DNA of 5,232 nucleotides from an uncultured Ruminococcus sp. (GCA_945835085.1 CAMAIG010000147.1:1-5232); one strand, 5' to 3'; positions 1 to 5,096 are shown, counted from the stretch's first letter. Notes: generated from the letters alone by a model not told the origin. A program made the numbers and translations.

Positions 1-2
1 CG

Positions 3-137
3 CTGAGTGAGGAGCAGATTGATGTGTTTCACAAGCTCCTCGACTGCGTGAGCGAGACTGCCTCTGCTGAGATGAGAGCTGCCTACAAAGTCGGATTCAA
101 GGACGGTGCGACTATGATGCAGGAGATTCAGGACTGA
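3..137 (+). CDS. C-terminal end of a small DUF6809-like protein (5' truncated by window)
   Basis: This frame is open from the window edge to TGA at 135-137 and gives 44 residues. It begins LSEEQIDVFHKLLD and ends with a YKVGFKDGATMMQEIQD tail. A helical 'L-x-E-E-Q-x-x-x-F-x-K-L-L-D' segment followed by a 'F/Y-x-x-G-F-x-x-G-A-x-M-M-x-E-I' tail resembles the end of DUF6809 proteins. These are small (about 90-100 residue) helical proteins of unknown function, frequent in gut Clostridia and often near mobile elements. The gene is closed by a strong intrinsic terminator 20 bases downstream, which supports a real gene end. Family assignment rests on my memory of the tail motif only. The start and N-terminal half lie outside the window, so no function is assigned. 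Confidence 0.6.
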   Translation: MSEEQIDVFHKLLDCVSETASAEMRAAYKVGFKDGATMMQEIQD

Positions 138-157
138 TATAATTAAAGCATAAGTAA

Positions 158-210
158 AGGGCTATGTCCTCCGTAAACGTGTACGGAAGATATAGCTCTG
201 TTTTTCTTTT
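158..210 (+). terminator. Strong rho-independent terminator
   Basis: Positions 158-175 pair with 182-199 to form an 18-position stem: AGGGCTAT with ATAGCTCT, then GTCCTCCGTA with TACGGAAGAT. It has two G-U pairs and one mismatch (C169/A188). The loop is six bases (176-181), followed at once by TTTTTCTTTT (201-210). It ends the DUF6809-like transcript and insulates the downstream WYL regulator. Confidence 0.92.
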
Positions 211-372
211 CAGATTTAGTTTGTAAGTTTTTCTTTATTCTCGCTCGATTTGGCAAGTCATCATCACATTGAGTAAAAGCTCATACTCAGGACTGAATAC
301 TATAAGGATTTATTTTCAAATATAGCTTAACTACAATGCGATGTTCTGCTATTTTTCTATACACAAAACCAA
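211..372. other. AT-rich intergenic spacer upstream of the WYL regulator
   Basis: No plausible coding frame or RNA gene is visible. The stretch holds one imperfectly placed inverted repeat, TGAGTA (270-275) with TACTCA (284-289) around an 8-base spacer. It also has an A/T-rich run (about 350-372) just upstream of the -35 box that could act like an UP element. Neither has further support. Confidence 0.5.
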
Positions 373-401
373 TTGACGCTGCCTGAATTCTATGCTATAA
401 T
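373..401 (+). promoter_or_regulatory. Sigma-A-type promoter of the WYL regulator gene
   Basis: TTGACG (373-378) is separated by exactly 17 bp from a perfect TATAAT (396-401). The -10 is extended on its 5' side (TG at 393-394, one base, then TATAAT). Transcription would start near 408, giving a leader of about 28 bases before the ATG at 436. Because the -35 and -10 boxes occupy 373-401, the TTG at 373 cannot sensibly be the translation start of the regulator, although the frame is open there. Confidence 0.88.
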
Positions 402-435
402 AAAAACAACACAAACCGGAAAGCTGGTGCTAAGA

Positions 436-1344
436 ATGAAAATAGACAGGCTGATCGGCATACTCTCAGTACTTTTGCAGCGTGACAAAGTAACGTCACA
501 GGAGCTTGCAGAGAAATTCGAGGTGTCACGGCGGACGATACTGCGTGATATTGAGTCGATCAATATAGCGGGTATCCCCATTGTTTCCGAGCAGGGACAG
601 GGCGGCGGCATTTCGATCATGGACGGATACAAAATAGACCGCACACTGCTTTCTTCCGGTGATATGCAGGCGATACTTTCGGGACTGCGAAGCCTTGACA
701 GTGTCAGCGGCACGAACCACTATCGTCAGCTTATGGAGAAACTCTCTGCTGATGATATGACCTCTGTGAATGTAGATAATCATATCATCATTGATCTGTC
801 AAGCTGGGATAAATCTGCAATCGCCGATAAGATAGAGCTGATCAAACAGGCGATAGAACAGCGGCATCTTATCACGTTCTGCTATTACTCCCCAAATGGT
901 GAGAGCAAGCGCAGGATAGAACCGTATCATCTGATCTTTCAGTGGTCTGCCTGGTATGTGTGGGGATATTGTACCGAGCGTGAGAATTACAGAATGTTCA
1001 AGCTCACCCGAATGACGGAGCTTGCTATCACTGATGATAGATGTGAGGACAGAGTTATTCCCAAATACACCTCCGATAAGCTGCGGCATACAAAGGGCGA
1101 AATAAAAGCAACCGTAAAATTTGATATTTCCGTAAAATGGCGTATTATAGACGAGTTCGGAGCGGATTTTCTGAAATATGATGACAGCGGAAATTTAGTG
1201 ATGGATTTCACATGGTCGGACAAGCAATCGTTTTTCAGCTATATCCTGACCTTTGGCGATAGTGCGGAAATTGTTTCGCCGCAGGAATACCGGCAGGAGT
1301 TTGCGGAGCTTGCAAAAAACATTTACATCAAATATGAAACATGA
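436..1344 (+). CDS. HTH-WYL transcriptional regulator (YafY/YobV type)
   Basis: This is a 302-residue DNA-binding regulator whose WYL domain probably senses a ligand. Residues about 1-60 form a winged helix-turn-helix of the HTH_11/DeoR type: SQELAEKFEVSRRTILRDIE at 21-40, then wing residues SEQGQGGGISI near 51-61. A linker follows. The WYL domain starts near residue 137 (IKQAIEQRHLITFCYYSPNG) and contains the signature W173-Y174-V175, the EPYHL strand (162-166) and conserved F188-K189-L-T-R192. A C-terminal extension of about 100 residues completes the usual length for this family. I chose ATG 436 because the frame's earlier TTG is the -35 box; the ribosome binding site is poor (GGAAAG, 418-423, 12 bases away). 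It lies directly upstream of the TfoX/GyrI/VOC genes and probably regulates them and perhaps itself. The direction of control, activation or repression, cannot be told from sequence. Confidence 0.93.
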   Translation: MKIDRLIGILSVLLQRDKVTSQELAEKFEVSRRTILRDIESINIAGIPIVSEQGQGGGISIMDGYKIDRTLLSSGDMQAILSGLRSLDSVSGTNHYRQLMEKLSADDMTSVNVDNHIIIDLSSWDKSAIADKIELIKQAIEQRHLITFCYYSPNGESKRRIEPYHLIFQWSAWYVWGYCTERENYRMFKLTRMTELAITDDRCEDRVIPKYTSDKLRHTKGEIKATVKFDISVKWRIIDEFGADFLKYDDSGNLVMDFTWSDKQSFFSYILTFGDSAEIVSPQEYRQEFAELAKNIYIKYET

Positions 1345-1375
1345 CATACAGTTGTCACATTTAATGGTGTATAAT
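1342..1375 (+). promoter_or_regulatory. -10 box with upstream inverted repeat (candidate operator/promoter for the TfoX-GyrI-VOC run)
   Basis: A perfect TATAAT lies at 1370-1375. No good -35 hexamer exists at 16-19 bp spacing. In its place is an inverted repeat, TGACA (1342-1346), six bases, TGTCA (1353-1357). It is centred about 32 bases before the expected start of transcription and overlaps the stop codon of the regulator gene. TTGTCA (1352-1357) is only 12 bp from the -10, and ATGACA (1341-1346) is 23 bp from it, so neither works as a standard -35. The arrangement fits a promoter controlled by the neighbouring WYL protein. That link is an inference from position. Confidence 0.6.
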
Positions 1376-1405
1376 GAAAGCATATTTTAGATAGAGGGTG
1401 ATAAT

Positions 1406-1723
1406 ATGCCGTCAACAAAGGAATATCTCAGCTTTATTCTCGAACAGCTCTCTGACCTTGATGAGATCACTCATAAAGCTATGATGGGCGAATATATCCT
1501 GTACTATCGTGGCAGGATCTTCGGCGGAGTATATGATGACCGTTTTCTCGTGAAGCCTGTGAAGTCCGCCCGTGAGCTGATGCCCGATGCGGCACTGGAG
1601 CTTCCCTATGAGGGGGCAAAGGAAATGCTTCTTGTGGACAATGTGGACGATAAGGAATTTTTGTTTCAGCTTATCACGGCGATGTATGACGAACTGCCGG
1701 AGCCGAAGAAACGGAGAAAATGA
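1406..1723 (+). CDS. TfoX/Sxy N-terminal domain protein
   Basis: This 105-residue protein consists only of the TfoX N-terminal domain. Visible family features are AMMGEYILYYRG at 25-36, FGGVYDDRFLVKP at 39-51, an LPYEGAKEMLLVD block at 66-78 and a basic tail PKKRRK at 100-105. In gamma-proteobacteria TfoX/Sxy is a competence regulator with a second, C-terminal domain. Stand-alone N-domain proteins like this one are widespread in Firmicutes, and their role is not established, so a competence function should not be assumed. The start ATG 1406 is preceded by GAGGGTGAT (1394-1402), a good match to the extended anti-SD region. The stop is one base before the next gene's ATG, so the two are almost certainly co-translated. 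It is probably transcribed from the -10 box at 1370-1375. Confidence 0.93.
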   Translation: MPSTKEYLSFILEQLSDLDEITHKAMMGEYILYYRGRIFGGVYDDRFLVKPVKSARELMPDAALELPYEGAKEMLLVDNVDDKEFLFQLITAMYDELPEPKKRRK

Positions 1724-1724
1724 T

Positions 1725-2351
1725 ATGCCGTTCGATTTCAAAAAAGAATACAAGGAATACTATATGCCCCCGAAGAAGCCGACGATCGTCACCGTTCCAA
1801 CCATGAACTATATCGCCGTGCGTGGTGAGGGTGATCCGAATGCTGAGGGCGGCGAGTACAAGCAGGCGATCGAACTGCTGTACGGAATCGCCTATACGAT
1901 AAAAATGAGCAAAAAGGGCGATCATCAGATAGAGGGCTATTTTGATTATGTCGTGCCGCCGCTGGAGGGATTCTGGTGGCAGGACGGAGTTCAGGGCGTG
2001 GACTATACTCACAAGGAACATTTCAAGTGGGTGTCGCTGATACGCCTGCCCGATTTTGTCACAAAAACAGACTTTGACTGGGCGATAGAGGAAGCGACAC
2101 GCAAGAAGAAAACGGATTTCTCCAAAGTGGAGTTTCTGACCTATGATGAGGGTTTGTGCGTGCAGTGTATGCACATCGGCGGCTATGATGATGAGCCTGC
2201 AACGGTACAGCTTATGCATGAATACATGACAGTGCAGGGGTATTCTCTGGATATTTCGCAGAGCCGTTTTCATCACGAGATCTATCTTTCGGACGCAAGG
2301 AAGGTTTCCCCCGACAAGCTGAAAACAGTCATACGGCACCCGATCAAATGA
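1725..2351 (+). CDS. GyrI-like small-molecule-binding domain protein
   Basis: This 208-residue cytosolic protein belongs to the stand-alone GyrI-like family, of the Listeria Lin2189 / Bacillus YobU kind. It opens with FDFKKEYKEYYMPPKKP (3-19), followed by a strand MNYIAVRGEGDPN (27-39). The middle holds PPLEGFWWQDG (78-88) and KWVSLIRLPDFV (101-112), with aromatic and acidic residues expected to line the ligand pocket. It ends in FHHEIYLSDARK (182-193). Some GyrI-like proteins hydrolyse cyclopropanoid DNA-alkylating natural products, while others act as ligand-binding effectors; which applies here is unknown. ATG 1725 is chosen because it has GGAG (1713-1716) eight bases upstream and follows the previous stop by one base. 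The longer open frame back to 1587 translates TfoX coding DNA in the wrong frame. Pairing with an HTH-WYL regulator suggests detoxification or sensing of a small molecule. Confidence 0.93.
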   Translation: MPFDFKKEYKEYYMPPKKPTIVTVPTMNYIAVRGEGDPNAEGGEYKQAIELLYGIAYTIKMSKKGDHQIEGYFDYVVPPLEGFWWQDGVQGVDYTHKEHFKWVSLIRLPDFVTKTDFDWAIEEATRKKKTDFSKVEFLTYDEGLCVQCMHIGGYDDEPATVQLMHEYMTVQGYSLDISQSRFHHEIYLSDARKVSPDKLKTVIRHPIK

Positions 2352-2364
2352 AAGGAGTATTTTT

Positions 2365-2772
2365 ATGAGACTTGACGGATTCGGACTTTTTGTCGATGAT
2401 ATGGGCAAAATGATACGCTTTTACAGAGATGTCCTCGGCTTCGAGATCAAAGAGGCGGAAGATACTTCAAACGTGTATCTTGTCAAGGACGGCACGCTGT
2501 TCCTGCTCTACGGCAGGAAAGATTTTGAGAACATGACGAGCCACAAATATGAGTATGTAAAGGGGCTCAACGGTCATTCCGAGATCGCATTGTATGTGGA
2601 CACGTTTGATGAAGTCGATGCAGCTTTTCATGATGTTGTCAGCAAGGGTGCAACGCCTGTTTTAGAGCCGACCACGGAACCGTGGGGACAGCGTACTTGC
2701 TATATTGCTGACCCGGAGGGAAATCTTATTGAGATCGGCTCGTTTGGCAGACCGTTTGAAAGCAGAGCTTGA
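2365..2772 (+). CDS. VOC-family (glyoxalase/bleomycin-resistance fold) protein
   Basis: This 135-residue protein contains two beta-alpha-beta-beta-beta modules. Module 1 runs from about 3 to 50: GLFVDDMGKMIRFYRDVLGF (7-26), then the LFLLYG strand (45-50). Module 2 runs from about 72 to 126: SEIALYVDTFDEVDAAF (72-88), then YIADPEGNLIEIGSF (113-127). These are hallmark VOC patterns. Of the four metal-ligand positions of glyoxalase I, only the last glutamate (E123) is clearly present. The first-strand histidine is absent and the module-2 position carries E73 where His is common. A binding or sequestering role, or an unusual metal site, is therefore more likely than classical glyoxalase activity. 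The substrate is unknown. It starts 13 bases after the GyrI-like stop behind AAAGGAG (2351-2357), seven bases from ATG. It is the last gene of the run. No + strand intrinsic terminator follows. Confidence 0.92.
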   Translation: MRLDGFGLFVDDMGKMIRFYRDVLGFEIKEAEDTSNVYLVKDGTLFLLYGRKDFENMTSHKYEYVKGLNGHSEIALYVDTFDEVDAAFHDVVSKGATPVLEPTTEPWGQRTCYIADPEGNLIEIGSFGRPFESRA

Positions 2773-2869
2773 TCTAAAAAAGTGTGGCGATCCGGTGCCA
2801 CCATGCCCCAAAAAACACCGGTATTTCGCCGATGACACGCTCCGTGTCGCCGATGTGACGCAGCGGTTC
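2773..2869. repeat. Non-coding block of inverted and direct repeats
   Basis: Between the VOC stop and the next promoter lie several overlapping symmetries. GTGGC (2784-2788) pairs with GCCAC (2797-2801). CCGGTG (2792-2797) pairs with CACCGG (2816-2821), excluding the former. GACACG-CTC-CGTGTC (2834-2848) is a perfect 6-bp hairpin with a 3-base loop. The 9-mer TCGCCGATG occurs twice, at 2826-2834 and 2847-2855, flanking that hairpin. No gene is credible here. The block could be a dispersed repeat of the REP/MITE kind, a structured RNA, or a terminator-like trailer; the window contains a single copy, so this cannot be decided. Confidence 0.6.
2776..2801 (-). terminator. Possible minus-strand terminator
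   Basis: Read on the minus strand, GTGGC, eight bases, GCCAC, AC is followed by six T (complement of A 2776-2781). The stem is only five base pairs plus one possible G-U pair, so it is weak. It would stop antisense transcription entering the VOC gene from the right. No minus-strand gene or convincing minus-strand promoter is visible. Confidence 0.3.
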
Positions 2870-2898
2870 TTTACATTTTCACAGTTCCATGGTATCCT
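2870..2898 (+). promoter_or_regulatory. Promoter of the PAP2-XRE gene pair
   Basis: TTTACA (2870-2875) is 17 bp from TATCCT (2893-2898). The weaker -10 is helped by an extended element, TG at 2890-2891 followed by one base. Transcription would start near 2905, about 34 bases before the PAP2 ATG. This gives the membrane protein and its overlapping regulator a transcript of their own, independent of the VOC gene. Confidence 0.62.
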
Positions 2899-2938
2899 GA
2901 GATCAGCCGAAAGGCAATGAACGAAAGGATCTGATGTA

Positions 2939-3625
2939 ATGGAAAAGAATGGAAGAAAATTGCTACTTGCAGGCTTGGGGATGATGGCAGCTTTCATCGT
3001 CTGGACGATGCTGATACAGACGGTGGACGTGCAGCCTGTCGGACAGAACGGAACGAACATCGGCTTTGCTGGACTGAATCAGTGGTTTCATAAGTTGACA
3101 GGCGTACATATGGTACTCTACACTGTCACTGATTGGTTGGGACTTGTGCCGATAGCCGTCTGTATGGGATTTGGTATACTCGGTCTTGTTCAACTTGTAA
3201 GAAGAAAAAGCCTGTTCAAAGTAGACAGCGATATCCTGCTGCTTGGGGTATATTATATCCTCGTGATCGCAGGCTATCTGATCTTTGAGATGATACCGAT
3301 CAACTACCGCCCGATTCTCATTGAGGGACGTATGGAAGCCTCCTATCCGTCCTCAACGACATTGCTTGTTGTCAGCGTGATGCCGACGCTTGCCTTTCAA
3401 GTGTGGCGAAGGGTACAGAGCAGTGCTGTAAAAAAGATCATATATACTTGTACTACTGCTTTCACGCTCTTTATGGTCGTGGGGCGGACAATATCGGGCG
3501 TACACTGGCTGACGGATATTATCGGGGCATTGCTGCTGAGTGCAGGACTGTATCTGCTGTATCACGGCACTGTCAGTCTGACGGAGGAACACAAATGGAA
3601 TTCAGCGAAAAATTACAGACTTTGA
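2939..3625 (+). CDS. PAP2-family membrane protein with altered phosphatase motifs
   Basis: This 228-residue integral membrane protein has hydrophobic segments at about 8-26, 66-87, 99-121, 140-153, 167-182 and 194-208, the usual six-helix PAP2 layout. The family removes phosphate from lipid substrates such as phosphatidate or undecaprenyl pyrophosphate. Motif 1 is reduced: R124-P125 is present but the lysine seven residues before R124 is replaced (E117). Motif 2 reads P137-S-S-T instead of P-S-G-H, losing the proton-donor histidine. Motif 3 keeps R183, the nucleophile H189 and D193 (GRTISGVHWLTD). I recall this 'YPSST' form as recurrent in Clostridia, so it may be a subfamily with different chemistry rather than a decayed gene. 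ATG 2939 follows AAAGGA (2924-2929) at nine bases. Its 3' end overlaps the next gene by 31 bases, and that gene's SD lies inside this coding sequence, so the two are translationally linked. Confidence 0.88.
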   Translation: MEKNGRKLLLAGLGMMAAFIVWTMLIQTVDVQPVGQNGTNIGFAGLNQWFHKLTGVHMVLYTVTDWLGLVPIAVCMGFGILGLVQLVRRKSLFKVDSDILLLGVYYILVIAGYLIFEMIPINYRPILIEGRMEASYPSSTTLLVVSVMPTLAFQVWRRVQSSAVKKIIYTCTTAFTLFMVVGRTISGVHWLTDIIGALLLSAGLYLLYHGTVSLTEEHKWNSAKNYRL

Positions 3626-4206
3626 GAAAGCAGAAAGGTCTGACACAGGAAGAGCTTGCGCAGGCACTTTTCGTATCACGCACAGCGATCTCAAAATGGG
3701 AATCCGGAAAGGGCTACCCGAGCATTGATTCCCTGAAGGAGATCTCCAAATACTTCTCGGTCACGATCGACGAGCTCTTGTCCTCGGAGGAACTCATCAC
3801 CGCCGCACAGGACGATAACCGTAAAAATATTGCCGATCTGCTCGACTTGCTGACGGGCTGCACCGACATCATGGCGCTGATGCTGCTCATCCTGCCGCTT
3901 TACCCGGAGAAGCTGGGCAGCACATTTACAGCGGTCAGTTTACTGCGGTATACGCAAATTGCATTACCGTTCGCCTGTGTCTGCTGGGGCTTGATGATCC
4001 TGCTGATTGCAGCAGGTGCAGTCAAGGTGCTGATGCAATACAGGCATATCGAAAAGGGACGCAGCGCAGTGACCGTTGCTTCCTTTGTGCTGAGCATTAT
4101 TGCCGTGCTATTTCTGACCGCTGCAAGACTGCCATATGCGGTGACGGTCGTGTTTCTGCTGCTTATTGTCAAGGGAATACTGGTTTTCAGGGTACACAGC
4201 GTTTAA
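3595..4206 (+). CDS. Membrane-anchored XRE-family regulator
   Basis: This 203-residue protein carries an N-terminal Cro/CI-type helix-turn-helix at about 5-62. Helix 2 is QEELAQAL (18-25), the recognition helix is SRTAISKWESG (28-38), and the end is YFSVTIDELLS (53-63). A short linker precedes three or four hydrophobic segments at about 93-103, 122-147, 158-176 and 181-198, so the DNA-binding domain should face the cytoplasm from a membrane tail. ATG 3595 is supported by GGAGG (3583-3587) seven bases upstream, and the protein begins MEFSEKLQTLRKQKGLTQEE as expected for the family. The longer open frame back to 3403 is out-of-frame PAP2 coding DNA. The 31-base overlap with the PAP2 gene suggests that the two products act together, for instance membrane state sensed and reported to the promoter. 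No target site is proven. Confidence 0.92.
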   Translation: MEFSEKLQTLRKQKGLTQEELAQALFVSRTAISKWESGKGYPSIDSLKEISKYFSVTIDELLSSEELITAAQDDNRKNIADLLDLLTGCTDIMALMLLILPLYPEKLGSTFTAVSLLRYTQIALPFACVCWGLMILLIAAGAVKVLMQYRHIEKGRSAVTVASFVLSIIAVLFLTAARLPYAVTVVFLLLIVKGILVFRVHSV

Positions 4207-4207
4207 T

Positions 4208-4252
4208 GCAACAGACAGTTGCTTGCAGTATGCCTTGATATATGCTATGATA
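4208..4252 (+). promoter_or_regulatory. Promoter with inverted and tandem repeats upstream of the zinc-ribbon regulator
   Basis: TTGCAG (4223-4228) is 17 bp from TATGAT (4246-4251), which is preceded by TG (4243-4244) and one base, an extended -10. Transcription would begin near 4258, leaving a leader of about 11 bases with AGGTGAT (4259-4265) as ribosome binding site. Immediately upstream of the -35 is GCAAC-AGACA-GTTGC (4208-4222). A 12-bp tandem repeat with 10 of 12 identical bases (TATGCCTTGATA 4229-4240, TATGCTATGATA 4241-4252) fills the spacer and -10. Either could be an operator, for example for autoregulation by the XRE protein encoded downstream. Confidence 0.7.
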
Positions 4253-4268
4253 TAGGTGAGGTGATATT

Positions 4269-5033
4269 ATGGAAACTAAAAACATCATTCAGGAACTTAG
4301 GATAAAGCACGGTATGTCGCAGGAGGAGCTTGCCAACAAGATTTTTGTCACAAGGCAGGCAGTAAGCCGTTGGGAGACAGGCGAGACCGTACCGAACACG
4401 GAAACCCTGAAATTGCTGTCCGAATTTTTCGATGTGTCGATAAATACACTATTAGGCGCTCCAAGAAAGCTGATCTGTCAGTGCTGCGGTATGCCGCTTG
4501 ATGACAGTATCATAAGCCACGAAGCAGACGGCACTCTCAACGAGGACTACTGCAAATGGTGCTATGCCGACGGTGAATATATGTACAGCAATATGGACGA
4601 TCTGATCGAAATATGTGTGAAAAATATGGTGAGTGCCGAACACCCCGAGAGCGAAGTCAGAGAATATCTGAGGTCGGCTCTGCCGCAGCTTGACTACTGG
4701 AAGCGATACGAACAGCTTTCGGACGGCGGAGAGTTTGATAAGTTCAAGCAAACGCTGATCGCTGAGATCAATGCATTGCAGATTGAGGGTATGCCGAAGT
4801 TGGATAAACTCAATGCCCTTGTGGGAAGCTATGTAAATCTGCCGTACAGACTGCCAAACGGAAACGCTGTGAAATTCCTTGACGACAACACGACCTATCT
4901 TGGCAATCAGCTCGAATGTGAATTTGGCGGTGATCGGTGCTTTGGTGTGCTGGCGAATATGGAGTTTATTCTTGACTGTACCTATGAAAAGGACGGTAAA
5001 AATCCCGAGCTTATAATTTACAAAAAACGTTAA
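4269..5033 (+). CDS. XRE-family regulator fused to a zinc ribbon and a C-terminal domain
   Basis: This 254-residue protein has three parts. Residues about 4-63 are a Cro/CI helix-turn-helix (SQEELANKIFVTRQAVSRWE, 17-36), a paralogue of the HTH in the preceding regulator. Residues 69-147 match the putative zinc-ribbon family (Zn_ribbon_2 type). C70 and C73 in 'CQCCGMPL' and C95 and C98 in 'DYCKWCYADG' are the expected metal ligands, followed by a helical 'LP-x-L-D-Y-W-K' tail. Residues about 156-254 form a separate domain (FKQTLIAEINALQIEGMPKL, 159-178; then LPYRLPNGNAVKFLDDN and an aromatic C-terminal strand ending IIYKKR). I recall this module following zinc ribbons in Clostridia but know no function. 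There is no membrane segment, so the protein is cytosolic. ATG 4269 has the strong SD GAGGTGAT upstream. It could be a transcription factor responding to metal, redox state or a ligand; this is inference. Confidence 0.9.
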   Translation: METKNIIQELRIKHGMSQEELANKIFVTRQAVSRWETGETVPNTETLKLLSEFFDVSINTLLGAPRKLICQCCGMPLDDSIISHEADGTLNEDYCKWCYADGEYMYSNMDDLIEICVKNMVSAEHPESEVREYLRSALPQLDYWKRYEQLSDGGEFDKFKQTLIAEINALQIEGMPKLDKLNALVGSYVNLPYRLPNGNAVKFLDDNTTYLGNQLECEFGGDRCFGVLANMEFILDCTYEKDGKNPELIIYKKR

Positions 5034-5060
5034 TAACATGATTTTAAGGAGAAATGACTT

Positions 5061-5096
5061 TTGATTAAAAACAGAAAACTGGAGATTGCAGCGTAA
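5061..5096 (+). CDS. Possible 11-codon leader peptide (TTG start)
   Basis: TTG 5061 lies nine bases after a good SD, AAGGAG (5046-5051), and opens a frame reading MIKNRKLEIAA before TAA at 5094-5096. It ends two bases before a strong hairpin whose left arm contains the next gene's SD. Small peptides placed like this often control a downstream gene by ribosome position. The alternative start ATG 5054 gives only a 4-codon frame and sits too close to the SD. Codon content shows nothing decisive, such as a run of one amino acid, and the peptide is unproven. Confidence 0.35.
   Translation: MIKNRKLEIAA

Noticed and set aside
373..435. N-terminal extension of the WYL regulator from TTG 373
   Set aside because: The TTG is the -35 box and 396-401 is the -10 box of a near-consensus promoter. 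The 21 extra residues do not resemble the family, and ATG 436 gives the standard MKIDRLIGIL start.
1587..1724. N-terminal extension of the GyrI-like protein back to ATG 1587
   Set aside because: It lies wholly inside the TfoX-N gene in another frame and is Arg/Cys-rich without family similarity. ATG 1725 has a good SD and the expected FDFKKEYKEYY beginning.
1674..2408. 244-residue minus-strand open frame opposite the GyrI-like gene
   Set aside because: It mirrors a well-supported + strand gene, has no recognisable domain, and its His/Arg-rich translation is typical of an antisense shadow.
2705..2920. 71-residue + strand frame across the VOC 3' end and the intergenic block
   Set aside because: It has no ribosome binding site at its start, overlaps the VOC gene in another frame, contains the hairpins and the 2870-2898 promoter, and resembles no family I know.
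2662..3060. 132-residue minus-strand frame spanning the intergenic block
   Set aside because: It runs through two real + strand genes and the hairpin block, with Ser/Cys/Arg-rich content lacking domain signals.
3403..3594. N-terminal extension of the membrane XRE regulator back to ATG 3403
   Set aside because: It is out-of-frame PAP2 coding sequence. ATG 3595 has GGAGG at ideal spacing and gives the canonical HTH start.
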